This document shows, in pieces, positions 17,488 to 26,018 of a stretch of DNA of 64,000 nt (its first letter is position 1; the number at the start of each line of letters is the position of its first letter). A program made the position numbers and the translations under genes. The stretch is from assembly GCA_036733305.1 (NCBI GenBank), contig DAINAT010000006.1, positions 1 to 64,000 of the forward strand, given 5' to 3'. The notes under the pieces are model-generated. The model was not told the DNA's origin, made no database searches, and worked only from the letters and a program-made list of their open reading frames with translations. The DNA is from UBA7672 sp036733305. GTDB lineage: Bacteria; Pseudomonadota; Alphaproteobacteria; Caulobacterales; Hyphomonadaceae.

Positions 17488-18411
17488 ATGGCGCGCATCT
17501 CTTCAGCAATGATTCCGGCCTCTTCGCTGGCCGATATTTCCCGGGCGCAGCAGCAGCTGGTTGAAGCTGCCCGGCAGAGTTCGTCGCAGACGAAGGCGAC
17601 CGACCTCAAGGGCTATGGACGCGAGTCGCAGACGCTGGTGTCGGCTGAGCGGCTGGTGGCGCGCAATCAGAGCTTCCAGGCCAACGCGCGCGAACTGACG
17701 ACGCGGATGACAATCCAGGACGTGGCCCTGGGCCGCGCCGCCGATGCTGTCAGTCAGCTGAAGGATACGCTGTTCCAGAATGTCAGCCTCGGTAGCGGCG
17801 AAGGCATACGCGTGTCGCTGAACGAAGCCTTTGAGGTTCTCAAGGGCGCGATGAACACGAGTGTCGGCGGCCGCTACCTGTTCGGTGGCGTGATGAACGA
17901 GAATGCGCCCGTGACGGCGGCGTCGCTGAGCGATCTGGCCGCCAACCCGCTCGAGGACTCGATCGCTACAGGCGAGGAGCCGCAATTCATGCGGGTCGAG
18001 GATAGCCGAACCATCCAGGCTGGCCTCGTTGCGGATGATGTCATTTCGGGCGCTTTCGAATCGTTGAAGCGGCTTACCGAGCTTCATGAAGGGCCGGATG
18101 GCCCGTTCGATGGGCCGCTGACCCCGACGCAGCGGACTGCGCTCGAGAGTGAGCTGCAGTCGTTGTCGGCCGCATTCAACAACATTCTCACGGCGCAATC
18201 CGAGAATGGACGCCTGATGAAGGATGTCGACAACGCGACATCGCGCCTGACGTCACAGTATAATGCGCTGGATGAAGTGATCGGCGGGATTACGAATGTC
18301 GACCTTGCGGAGGTTGCGGTGCGTCTCAACCAGGCGCAGTTCGCCTACCAGTCCTCTGCGAGCATTTTCAACACGCTGCGGAATATGTCGCTTCTCGATG
18401 TTCTGAAGTAG
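17488..18411 (+). CDS. flgL: Flagellar hook-junction protein FlgL (HAP3)
   Basis: 307 residues. The flagellin-like N-terminal helix (QQQLVEAARQSSSQTKATDL, SAERLVARNQSFQAN) and the C-terminal helix (DLAEVAVRLNQAQFAYQ, SASIFNTLRNMSLLDVLK) are typical of FlgL. The central GGRYLFGGVMNENAPV segment is the usual 'GEYLFGG' motif. It lies directly after flgK and forms the second junction ring that supports the flagellin filament. Confidence 0.94.
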   Translation: MARISSAMIPASSLADISRAQQQLVEAARQSSSQTKATDLKGYGRESQTLVSAERLVARNQSFQANARELTTRMTIQDVALGRAADAVSQLKDTLFQNVSLGSGEGIRVSLNEAFEVLKGAMNTSVGGRYLFGGVMNENAPVTAASLSDLAANPLEDSIATGEEPQFMRVEDSRTIQAGLVADDVISGAFESLKRLTELHEGPDGPFDGPLTPTQRTALESELQSLSAAFNNILTAQSENGRLMKDVDNATSRLTSQYNALDEVIGGITNVDLAEVAVRLNQAQFAYQSSASIFNTLRNMSLLDVLK

Positions 18412-18477
18412 CGGGCTGAGGCAGCCGGCGGGCAGGTCTCCCTACTCGTGGCGAAGATTTTGCTGTAGCGGGAGCCG

Positions 18478-18663
18478 ATGACCGCGCCTTCCGCATTCCC
18501 GCGCCCACCGAACAAGCCGGATGATGAATCCTGCTGTCATCGCGGCTGTTGCCCTTGCATATTCGATTATTACTGGGACGCCCTGGCGCGCTGGGATGAG
18601 ACAGTGCGGGAGATGGGCGGGGACCCCGACGCGGAACTCGCGGTGCTGGGACGTACGCGCTAG
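18478..18663 (+). CDS. Small oxidoreductase-like domain protein
   Basis: 61 residues. A Pro-rich start (PRPPNKPDDES) is followed by CCHRGCCPCIFDYY and DALARWDETVRE. This Cys-rich CCxxGCCPCV/I-(F/Y)D motif is the 'oxidoreductase-like' family seen alone in Proteobacteria and at the N-terminus of some eukaryotic proteins. The clustered cysteines suggest metal or cluster binding, which is unproven. GGGAG lies just before the ATG. It starts 66 bases after flgL and may be read through from it. Confidence 0.8.
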   Translation: MTAPSAFPRPPNKPDDESCCHRGCCPCIFDYYWDALARWDETVREMGGDPDAELAVLGRTR

Positions 18664-18730
18664 GGGCGCCCGGGAAGGCCGGTTTGGCCGGAGATATCGA
18701 CATCGCTATCTGGCGGGTGAGTGCAGCTAG

Positions 18731-19360
18731 CTAGGCTGGCAGGGCCGGGTAGTGCTCCATCGCAAGTGTGATGCGGTCCAGCGCTGTGGCGACACGTTCC
18801 TTGTGGTGGCGGCTCGCCCGCTTGAGGTAGATCGGTTGGGTCACGGCCAGGTGCCGGACGATGTCGCAGGCGCCAAGAATCAGCGGCGGGATTTCGCGCA
18901 GGTCGGTCGTCCAGCCATCGACGCTGAAATGCAGGAAGGTGTTGCGGAGTTCGACGAGCGCATCGAAGGCGTCGTTGATCTCCTTGTTGAGCGGTAGCTG
19001 GTAGGGTGGACGCAGGAAGAACGGGTCGCCCGTGCGGCGGAGGAGTTCGAGCGGCGAGACGATGCGGGGTTCGCGCACGGCGAGGGGCGCGGGACCCTTG
19101 CGGCCGGCTTTCGTCCAGCGAACGACTTCGCGGGCGTCGGTGCGGGTCATTCCTTTGGTGCCGAACTCGTCGCCGGTGTCGAGGGCGCAGAGGCAGGCAT
19201 TCTGAACTCCGAGCGTCATCGAGATGATGAGCCAGCGCCAGGCGCCGTGATCTTCCGTGACCTTGTCCGCCTGTTCGGCGGCGAACTCGATGCAGGCCAG
19301 CAGCTCGCGCGGCTGGTTGGTCTGGAAGAGATATGTTTCGGGCGTTTCAGTGTCAGACAT
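18731..19360 (-). CDS. Conserved hypothetical protein, helical
   Basis: 209 residues, not recognised with confidence. It opens MSDTETPETYLFQTNQPREL and is rich in helix. A run near residues 45-65 (WLIISMTLGVQNACLCALD) and DALVELRNTFLHFSVDGW near 140 recall HEPN-like or pAbiF-type conserved hypotheticals with an RNxxxHF-like element (RNTFLHF). If that element is functional it would suggest an RNA-related HEPN fold, but this is tentative. It is monocistronic and convergent with the small gene before it. Confidence 0.65.
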   Translation of the reverse strand: MSDTETPETYLFQTNQPRELLACIEFAAEQADKVTEDHGAWRWLIISMTLGVQNACLCALDTGDEFGTKGMTRTDAREVVRWTKAGRKGPAPLAVREPRIVSPLELLRRTGDPFFLRPPYQLPLNKEINDAFDALVELRNTFLHFSVDGWTTDLREIPPLILGACDIVRHLAVTQPIYLKRASRHHKERVATALDRITLAMEHYPALPA

Positions 19361-19433
19361 GACGGGAAGCTAGCGCTGTAACTGGGCTTTGCGAAGTCTT
19401 GAGCCTGTCGCGTGGCGCCCATAGATTCGCGGG

Positions 19434-20402
19434 ATGCTTCGAGGCCTTTCCCTGCTTGCTGTGGTTCTCGCTGGTGCGCCTGCCTTGGGGCAGACCACTG
19501 TGACTGTCATGCATGACAATGACGAGTGGGCGGATACCGAGGAGGAGTACGCGCAGGGGACGCGGTTCAGCGTGGTGAGCGAGGGCTGGGGCAGGTCGGG
19601 GTTGACGCAGGGTGTTGCGGCGTGGTTGCCGGGAGGTGAGGCTGGCGATCGCGTGAGCGCGGGGTTCGGGCTGGGGCAGTCATTCTATGTTCCGCGCGAC
19701 ATTGATGCTTCGGCGCCGATAGCGGGGCAGCGGGGGTATGCGGGGTGGCTGCATGGGTCGGGTCTGCTCGTGCGGAGCAATGCGGCGCGGCAGGATGTCT
19801 GGAAGCTGGACGTTGGCGTCGTGGGGAAGTCGGCGTTGTCGGAACCGCTGGAGGAATTCTTCCACGGCATTTTCAACGGGCGCGACATGAATGGGTGGGG
19901 CAATCAGATCACGGATCGTGCTGCGGCGAATGTCACCGTGGAGCGGCGGTGGCGGAATATCATTCCGGTCGGCGACTTGGCGTTTGATGTGTCGCCTGCG
20001 GTGGGGCTTGAGGCGGGGACGGTGAGTGTGGCTGCGGATGCCGGGCTGACTGTGCGTGTTGGCGTTGGGCTCGATCAGGATTTTGGCGCGCCGCGGGTTG
20101 GGGCGCTGGGTGGATCGCTGGAGCGCGGGGGCGGGTGGTCGCTCTATGCGTTCGCATCGGCCAATGCGCGGTATCAGGCTTACGATCTGTTTCTCGATGA
20201 GCTGGGCGGCGCGGACGGCGATCCGGTGCGGGGTGGGAGTGCGATCGCGCGAGGCAAGACGCGGACGGAGACGAGCCTTGGGGTGGTTGCGGCCAATGGG
20301 CCGGTGCGGCTGACTTTCGCGTGGACGGAGGAGTCCAGGCGCTACGACCAGCAGGCGGGGCGGCATAAATATGGTGAAGTCACGTTAGGATGGGCGTTTT
20401 AG
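19434..20402 (+). CDS. LpxR-type outer membrane protein (putative lipid A deacylase)
   Basis: 322 residues with a signal peptide (cleavage after ALG near residue 19). The N-terminal strand has HDNDEW with adjacent Asn-Asp at 29-30 and YAQGTRF at 39-45, which match the Asn-Asp and Tyr...Gly-Thr features of the LpxR/DUF2219 barrel. A His near 143 (EEFFHGIFNGRDMNGWGNQI) fits the second catalytic region. Alternating hydrophobic strands and a terminal aromatic (WAF at the end) fit a 12-stranded beta barrel. LpxR removes the 3'-acyloxyacyl group of lipid A. The exact activity here is inferred. The gene stands alone. Confidence 0.75.
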   Translation: MLRGLSLLAVVLAGAPALGQTTVTVMHDNDEWADTEEEYAQGTRFSVVSEGWGRSGLTQGVAAWLPGGEAGDRVSAGFGLGQSFYVPRDIDASAPIAGQRGYAGWLHGSGLLVRSNAARQDVWKLDVGVVGKSALSEPLEEFFHGIFNGRDMNGWGNQITDRAAANVTVERRWRNIIPVGDLAFDVSPAVGLEAGTVSVAADAGLTVRVGVGLDQDFGAPRVGALGGSLERGGGWSLYAFASANARYQAYDLFLDELGGADGDPVRGGSAIARGKTRTETSLGVVAANGPVRLTFAWTEESRRYDQQAGRHKYGEVTLGWAF

Positions 20403-20515
20403 GGGGATGGGCCTTTTAGGCCGGTGACAGCGGGCCTACCTTTTGCCGCATCTTTCCTGTAGAAGCCGCCTCAACATCAATCTGCTTCGGGCCTTGAACC
20501 CGTGGGAGACGCGCA

Positions 20516-21781
20516 ATGACTACCCTGATCGGGCCCCGTGGCGGGCCTGCTGTTCCTGCATCCGTTGACGCTGACCTGTCGGTTGCGGACGGCCTTTGTG
20601 ATTTCTCTAAGCTCGAAAAAGTCGACCTCTCGGGGGCCGATCTCGATCTGTTTCCGGGCGATCCGCGTCCGCGCAGCGAGATCCGTGTTGTGGCGGCGAT
20701 GTCGGGCGGCGTGGATTCGTCCGTTGTTGCGGCGCTGCTGAAGTATGCGGGCTATGATGTCGTGGGCGTTACGCTGCAGCTTTACGATCATGGCGCCGCG
20801 CTGAAGAAATCCGGCGCGTGCTGCGCGGGGCAAGACATTCACGATGCGCGGCGCGTGGCCGAAGCGCTGGGTATTCCGCACTACGTGCTCGATTACGAAA
20901 GCCGCTTCCGTAGCCAAGTGATGGAAGATTTCGCCGACACCTATCTCAAAGGGTCGACGCCGATCCCGTGCGTGCGTTGCAACCAGACCGTGAAGTTCAA
21001 GGACCTGCTGGCGACGGCGAAGGATCTTGGCGCGGATGCGATGGCGACGGGGCACTATATCCGCCGGTCGCTGGATGCGGATGGCGTGGCGCAGCTTACG
21101 CGGGCGGCTGATCCGGATCGTGACCAGTCCTACTTCCTGTTTGCGACGACGCGCGAACAGCTCGATTTCCTGCGCTTCCCGCTGGGCGGAATGAAGAAGC
21201 CGGATGTGCGGCGGGCTGCGGCGGCGCTTGGTCTGCAGGTGGCGGCGAAGCCGGACAGCCAGGACATCTGCTTTGTTCCGGCGGGCAAGTATTCGGACAT
21301 CGTGCAGAAGCTGCGCCCCGGCGCGGTTGAAGGCGGCGAGATCGTGCACATGGATGGCCGCGTGATGGGTCGCCATGATGGCGTGATCCGCTACACGATC
21401 GGGCAACGACGCGGGCTTGGCATCGCGACGGGTGATCCGCTGTTTGTGACGAAGCTGGATGCGCCGAACAAGCGCGTGATCATTGGACCGCGCGAAGCTC
21501 TGCTGACGCGGGCGCTGGCGATTGGCGAAAGCAACTGGTTGGGCGAAGGTTCGCTGCTGGATGCGTGCGCGGCGGGTATGCCGGCGCTGGCGCGTGTGCG
21601 CTCGACGCGTGCGCCGGTGGCGGGGCGGATGACGCTGGTTGATGGCGTGCCAGGATTTGCGTTCGACGTCGCCGAAGAAGGTGTGGCGCCGGGGCAGGCG
21701 TGCGTGCTGTACGCGGCGCCGGATGGCGCGAGCGTGCTGGGCGGCGGGTTCATTACGGCGACCGTCAGCGCGGCTGACTGA
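20516..21781 (+). CDS. mnmA: tRNA-specific 2-thiouridylase MnmA
   Basis: 421 residues. PP-loop SGGVDSS near residue 63, catalytic cysteines in PCVRCNQTVKF (near 155) and in DSQDICFVP (near 255), and the GQRRGLGI motif near 300. MnmA makes 2-thiouridine at U34 of Lys, Glu and Gln tRNAs. It has about 58 residues before the PP-loop, more than the usual 5-15. The ATG at 20516 with GGGAG 8 bases upstream supports translation from there, so the N-terminal extension looks real. It has its own upstream gap of 113 bases. Confidence 0.95.
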   Translation: MTTLIGPRGGPAVPASVDADLSVADGLCDFSKLEKVDLSGADLDLFPGDPRPRSEIRVVAAMSGGVDSSVVAALLKYAGYDVVGVTLQLYDHGAALKKSGACCAGQDIHDARRVAEALGIPHYVLDYESRFRSQVMEDFADTYLKGSTPIPCVRCNQTVKFKDLLATAKDLGADAMATGHYIRRSLDADGVAQLTRAADPDRDQSYFLFATTREQLDFLRFPLGGMKKPDVRRAAAALGLQVAAKPDSQDICFVPAGKYSDIVQKLRPGAVEGGEIVHMDGRVMGRHDGVIRYTIGQRRGLGIATGDPLFVTKLDAPNKRVIIGPREALLTRALAIGESNWLGEGSLLDACAAGMPALARVRSTRAPVAGRMTLVDGVPGFAFDVAEEGVAPGQACVLYAAPDGASVLGGGFITATVSAAD

Positions 21782-21895
21782 TCCCACAGTCAGTCGGCGT
21801 CGACTGTTGCCAGCCCGTGTCAGCAGGAAATGTGAGCGTGATTGCTAGCCGACCGGCGCGCGTGCACGTTTCGTCTGTTGAGCGGGAGATGTGCG

Positions 21896-22279
21896 ATGAT
21901 TGACCATACCGGCGTTGAAGTGACGGACTATGCGAGATCGAAGGCGTTCTATGACGCGGCCTTCGGCGCGATGGGTGGCGGGCTGCTGTATCAAGTGCCG
22001 GAGGAGTTCACGGGCGGGAAGAAGGTGGTCGGGTATGGCCGCGATCGTGCTGTGTTCTGGCTGAACGAGGGAAACAGTCCCGGGCCGGGGCGGCATGTTG
22101 CGTTCACGGCGCGGTCGCGCGCGGAGGTTTCGGCTTTCTACACGGCGGCGATGGGCGCGGGCGGCAAGGACAATGGTGGGCCGGGTCTGCGGCCACATTA
22201 TCACGAGCACTATTTCGGCGCGTTCGTGATCGATCCGGATGGCAACAATATTGAGGCGGTCTGCCACCTGCCGGAGTGA
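21896..22279 (+). CDS. VOC-family (glyoxalase fold) protein
   Basis: 127 residues from ATG 21896, chosen because GGGAG sits 7 bases upstream and the product starts MIDHTGVEVTDYARSKAFYD, the normal first strand of a vicinal-oxygen-chelate protein. The closing motif FGAFVIDPDGNNIEAVCH carries the usual Glu ligand. Metal ligands may be His4 and the C-terminal Glu. Substrate unknown; such proteins include glyoxalases, dioxygenases and resistance proteins. Confidence 0.85.
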   Translation: MIDHTGVEVTDYARSKAFYDAAFGAMGGGLLYQVPEEFTGGKKVVGYGRDRAVFWLNEGNSPGPGRHVAFTARSRAEVSAFYTAAMGAGGKDNGGPGLRPHYHEHYFGAFVIDPDGNNIEAVCHLPE

Positions 22280-22367
22280 TGTCGGTCGTTTAGCCGAACT
22301 AAGCACATCGTATGATTGCACGCAGGCGAAGCAACGCTAGCGTCGGTGTGCGAGCATTGGAGTTTTC

Positions 22368-22853
22368 ATGGCTGACGCAAAAGATGCGCGTGGCGCGTTC
22401 ACGACAGAGGGCATGGCCGCCCTGTCGGGTCTGGAGATCATGCGGCTTGGCGTGAAGCCGGATCGTTCGGGCAGGCCGGGCATCGGCAACTCGTTGAATT
22501 TCTGGCTGGTAGAAGCCGATGACGGGCGCGTGGTATTCGAGGGCGAGCCGGGGATGGAGAGCCTCAACCCGATGGGGATCATCCATGGCGGCTGGTCGCT
22601 GACGATTATCGATAGCGCTTGCGGGTGCGCGACGATGACGGCGCTGGAGCCGGGCGTCGGCTATACGACGCTGGAGACCAAGGTGAACATGACCCGGGCG
22701 ATCCAGCCGAACTCGGGCATTTACCGCTGCGAGGGGACGCTGCTCGCGCGCGGCCGGCAGATTATCACGTCAGAAGCGAAAGTGACGGGGCCGGATGGCA
22801 AGCTGTATGCCCATGGCACATCGACCTGCATGGTGCTGCGCCCGAAATCCTGA
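22368..22853 (+). CDS. PaaI-type hotdog thioesterase
   Basis: 161 residues. The signature NPMGIIHGGWSLTIIDSACG (HGGW at 73-76) is the PaaI/4HBT hotdog motif, followed by TTLETKVNMTRAI and GRQIITSEAKVTGPDGKLYAHGTST. It hydrolyses acyl-CoA thioesters; the substrate cannot be read from sequence. It is followed by a thiolase and a Rid protein on the same strand, which suggests a fatty or aromatic acyl-CoA context. Confidence 0.85.
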   Translation: MADAKDARGAFTTEGMAALSGLEIMRLGVKPDRSGRPGIGNSLNFWLVEADDGRVVFEGEPGMESLNPMGIIHGGWSLTIIDSACGCATMTALEPGVGYTTLETKVNMTRAIQPNSGIYRCEGTLLARGRQIITSEAKVTGPDGKLYAHGTSTCMVLRPKS

Positions 22854-22912
22854 CGCATCCCGCCACGTGCATAAAGTGCTTCCGGCGTAATGATTTGCCC
22901 CTCCGGGGGTGT

Positions 22913-22935
22913 GCCGCCCCAGCGGGCGGGGCGGC
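22913..22935 (+). terminator. GC-rich hairpin after the thioesterase gene
   Basis: GCCGCCCC and GGGGCGGC form a perfect 8-bp stem with a 7-base loop, 60 bases past the stop. There is no U-run, so it may be a weak or Rho-linked terminator or a leader structure of the thiolase gene. Confidence 0.4.
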
Positions 22936-23019
22936 TGGCGGTCCCGTGGCCGGCCTGCTTGACGGAATGGGGGGCGAGGAAGATTGTGCCCCGCACAAAT
23001 CAATAGAGAGGTTTTCCCC

Positions 23020-24201
23020 ATGAGCGCATCCGATCCGGTGGTCATCGTAGGCATGGCGCGCACGCCGATGGGCGCGATGCTGGGCGAACTGGCTGGCTTC
23101 TCGGCCAACGAGCTGGGCGCGCTCGCCATCAAGGGCGCGGTCGCCGAAGCCGGGATCAAGGGCGAAGACGTTGAGCTGGTCTATATGGGCAACTGCCTCC
23201 CGGCGGGACAGGGCCAGGCGCCGGCGCGTCAGGCGGGCATCAAGTCCGGCCTGCCGAAGGGTGCGGAAGCCACCACCGTCAACAAGATGTGCGGCTCGGG
23301 CATGCAGGCGGCCGTGATGGGCCGCGCGGCGATCCTCGCGGGCGACGCGACCGTGGTTGTCGCGGGCGGCATGGAGAGCATGACCAACGCTCCGCACCTC
23401 GTCGACCTGCGCAAGGGTCACAAATATGGCGCGGCGGCTCTGCGCGATCACATGGCGACGGACGGTCTCGAAGACGCCTATGGCGGCGGCGCGATGGGCA
23501 ACTATGCCGACATGATTGCGAAAGAATACCAGTTCACGCGCGAACAGCAGGACGCCTATGCGCTCGAGACGCTGAGCCGCGCCCAGAACGCCACCAAGGA
23601 AGGCCGTTTCAAGCGCGAGATCACGCCGGTGACCGTGAAGGGCAAGAAGGGCGATGTGACCATCGACACAGACGAGCTGCCGCGTCAGGCCATGCCGGAA
23701 AAAATTCCGACGCTGCGCCCCGCCTTCTCGAAGGATGGCACGGTTACGGCCGCCAACGCCTCGGGCATTTCCGATGGCGCCGCCGCGCTGGTGCTGATGA
23801 AAGAATCCGAAGCCAAGAAGCGCGGGCTCAAGCCGCTGGCGAAGATCGTCGCCACCGCCGCGCACAGCCATGAGCCGGCTTACTTCACCACGGCCCCCGT
23901 GCCCGCGATGAAGAAGGCGCTCGACAAGGCTGGCTGGAAAGCCTCCGACGTCGATCTGTGGGAGATCAACGAAGCCTTCGCTGTCGTTCCCATGATCGCG
24001 ATGAAGGAACTCGGCATCGGCCACGACAAAGTCAACGTGAACGGTGGCGCCTGCGCGCTGGGTCACCCCATCGGCGCCTCGGGCGCGCGTGTCGTGGTGA
24101 CGTTGATCAATGCGCTGGAGCAGAAGGGCGGCAAGAAGGGCGTTGCCGCGCTGTGCATTGGTGGCGGTGAAGGCATCGCCATGGCGATCGAACGGATCTG
24201 A
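23020..24201 (+). CDS. Acetyl-CoA C-acetyltransferase (thiolase)
   Basis: 393 residues, standard thiolase length, from ATG 23020 with an AGAGAGG ribosome site. The active-site nucleophile is in NKMCGSGMQA (Cys near residue 91), the acid/base His in NGGACALGHPIGASGARV near 345-362, and the final Cys in CIGGGEG near 381. It condenses two acetyl-CoA or cleaves acetoacetyl-CoA in fatty acid, polyhydroxybutyrate or mevalonate-like pathways. It is followed 5 bases later by a Rid-family gene and probably shares its transcript. Confidence 0.93.
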   Translation: MSASDPVVIVGMARTPMGAMLGELAGFSANELGALAIKGAVAEAGIKGEDVELVYMGNCLPAGQGQAPARQAGIKSGLPKGAEATTVNKMCGSGMQAAVMGRAAILAGDATVVVAGGMESMTNAPHLVDLRKGHKYGAAALRDHMATDGLEDAYGGGAMGNYADMIAKEYQFTREQQDAYALETLSRAQNATKEGRFKREITPVTVKGKKGDVTIDTDELPRQAMPEKIPTLRPAFSKDGTVTAANASGISDGAAALVLMKESEAKKRGLKPLAKIVATAAHSHEPAYFTTAPVPAMKKALDKAGWKASDVDLWEINEAFAVVPMIAMKELGIGHDKVNVNGGACALGHPIGASGARVVVTLINALEQKGGKKGVAALCIGGGEGIAMAIERI

Positions 24202-24206
24202 TAGAT

Positions 24207-24596
24207 ATGGCTGATGTTGTGAAAGTTCCCAGCGGCTCCAAGCTGGGCATCGGCTTCTCGCGCGCGATCCGCGTGGGCGATCTGGTGTTCGTGTCGGGCT
24301 GCGCGCCGATCGCCAAGGATGGCGGCGTTGCCTCTCCGGGCGATGTGAAGGCGCAGACCAAGCGTTGCTTCGAGATCATCGAAGGCGCGCTGGTTCAGGC
24401 CGGCGCCGATCTCAAGCATGTCGTTCGCACGCGTATCTTCCTGACGGACATGAGCCGCTGGAAGGAAGCAGGCGAGGCGCATGGCGAGGTGTTCAAGGAC
24501 ATCGAGCCGGTGACGTCCTTCCTCGGGACCAACGCCCTGATCAATTCAGAGTGGCTGGTCGAAGTCGAAGCCGACGCGGTTATCGCGCGGGGTTAA
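24207..24596 (+). CDS. Rid-family (YjgF/YER057c/UK114) protein
   Basis: 129 residues with the chorismate-mutase-like Rid fold: LVFVSGCAPIAKDG near 28-41, DVKAQTKRCFEIIEGAL near 48-64, and VVRTRIFLTDM near 73-83. The arginine that RidA needs for enamine/imine deamination normally sits in a P-A-R motif near residue 105. Here the segment reads EPVTSFLGTNALI, so the catalytic Arg appears absent and this is probably a non-RidA subgroup. It is coupled to the thiolase gene. Confidence 0.85.
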   Translation: MADVVKVPSGSKLGIGFSRAIRVGDLVFVSGCAPIAKDGGVASPGDVKAQTKRCFEIIEGALVQAGADLKHVVRTRIFLTDMSRWKEAGEAHGEVFKDIEPVTSFLGTNALINSEWLVEVEADAVIARG

Positions 24597-24626
24597 GTCT
24601 TTCACTCAAGCAGACACATCGATAGT

Positions 24627-24647
24627 CTCCCGGTAAATAACCGGGAG
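24627..24647 (+). promoter_or_regulatory. Hairpin covering the adh ribosome binding site
   Basis: CTCCCGGT (24627-24634) and ACCGGGAG (24640-24647) form a perfect 8-bp stem with loop AAATA. The 3' arm contains the GGGAGG Shine-Dalgarno, 6 bases before the ATG at 24654. Folding would hide the site, so translation of the dehydrogenase may be conditional. Confidence 0.55.
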
Positions 24648-24653
24648 GCCGTC

Positions 24654-25712
24654 ATGCTTAGCTTTGATGTGTGTGAGTGCGGTGCGCCGCTGCAGCGGAT
24701 GGAGCGGGAGACGCCGGAGCCGAAGGGCGCGGAAGTCGTGCTCAAGGTGCTGGCGGCGGGTGTCTGCCATTCCGACCTGCACATCTGGGACGGCTATTAC
24801 GACATTGGCGGCGGGCAGAAGCTGCGGCTGCAGGATCGTGGCGTGAAGCTGCCGCTGACCATGGGCCACGAGAATGTCGGCGAGGTTGTCGCTGTCGGGC
24901 CCGATGTAAAAGGCGTGAAGGTTGGCGACGTTCGCTTGATCCATCCGTGGATGGGGTGTGGCGAGTGCATCGTCTGCAAGCGCGGCGAGGAAAACCTCTG
25001 CACCAAGCCGTGCAGCGTGGGCATCCATCGCGGGGGTGGTTTCGCCACGCACTTGCTGGTTCCGCATCCGCGCTATCTGTTCGACATTACGGGGATCGCG
25101 CCGGAGAAGGCGGCGCCGCTGGCGTGTTCGGGCGTGACGGCGTTCAGTGCGCTGAAGAAGGTTGCCGATACGCTGGGGCAGGCGCCGGTGGTGATGATCG
25201 GCGCGGGCGGGGTCGGCCTGATGGCGCTGGCGCTGCACAAGAAGATGGGCGGGCATTCCACCATCGTGGTGGACATCGATCCGGCCAAGCGCGAGGCGGC
25301 GAAGGCTGCGGGCGCGACGCAGGTGATCGACGGCGCAGCCAAGGATGCGGCGGACCAGATCCGCGCGGCGACGGGCGGCGGTGCGTGGGCGGTGATCGAC
25401 TTTGTCGGCGCGGGCCCGACCGTGAAGCTGGGCGTCGATACGGCGATCAAGGGCGGCAAGGTGATCGTGGTCGGCCTGTTCGGCGGCGATGTGACCATCC
25501 CGACGCCGTTCTTCCCGATGAAGGCGCTGACCGTGCAGGGCAGCTATGTCGGCAGCCTGGTGGAGATCGCCGAGCTGCTGGATCTGGTGAAGCGCACGGG
25601 GGCGCCCGAAGTGCCGATCAAGACGCGGCCGCTGGAGCAGGTGAATGCCGCTCTCAATGACCTGCGCGACGGCAAGGTTATCGGCCGGGTGGTGATGACA
25701 CCCGCCGAGTGA
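24654..25712 (+). CDS. Zinc-dependent alcohol dehydrogenase
   Basis: 352 residues of the medium-chain dehydrogenase family. Catalytic zinc ligands are in GVCHSDLH (Cys near 38) and GHENVGEV (His-Glu near 70). Structural zinc cysteines are in MGCGECIVCKRGEENLC near 101-117. The NAD(P) loop is GAGGVGLMAL near 183. A 13-residue insertion (YYDIGGGQKLRLQ) follows the first zinc motif. Substrate unknown. The start is fixed by GGGAGG, which is held in a hairpin. It may be separately expressed from the thiolase-Rid pair 57 bases upstream. Confidence 0.92.
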   Translation: MLSFDVCECGAPLQRMERETPEPKGAEVVLKVLAAGVCHSDLHIWDGYYDIGGGQKLRLQDRGVKLPLTMGHENVGEVVAVGPDVKGVKVGDVRLIHPWMGCGECIVCKRGEENLCTKPCSVGIHRGGGFATHLLVPHPRYLFDITGIAPEKAAPLACSGVTAFSALKKVADTLGQAPVVMIGAGGVGLMALALHKKMGGHSTIVVDIDPAKREAAKAAGATQVIDGAAKDAADQIRAATGGGAWAVIDFVGAGPTVKLGVDTAIKGGKVIVVGLFGGDVTIPTPFFPMKALTVQGSYVGSLVEIAELLDLVKRTGAPEVPIKTRPLEQVNAALNDLRDGKVIGRVVMTPAE

Positions 25713-26018
25713 TCGGGGGCGGACGGAGCCGTCATTTCGATCGTGGCGGAGGGGGCGGTTCCGAGCTGGCGGGAGCGGGATATCGCCTCACTACGTGTTG
25801 AAGATTGTGACATGGAAAAGCGGCCGCCGAAACGAGGTGACGCTGGCGGAAATCGTCTCTCCCTGAGGTTCGATGACGTGGTGCTGATGATTGGATTCCG
25901 GCCGGAATCTGCATGGCGCTGAGCACCGCTTACTCACAGCGCCTCCACAGCTGCATTCGGTGTTCGCCGTGTGCGCGAGTCGACTCGTCATGGCGTGCGT
26001 GCTTCCTATGCTGTCGGC
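25713..26018. other. Intergenic stretch with a 16-bp palindrome
   Basis: No convincing gene. A perfect palindrome GATTCCGGCCGGAATC lies at 25894-25909. It contains two GANTC words, so it is also a double CcrM methylation site. No promoter of consensus quality was seen. Confidence 0.5.

Noticed and set aside
20477..21787. 436-codon minus-strand frame opposite mnmA
   Set aside because: His/Arg-rich shadow of a certain gene.
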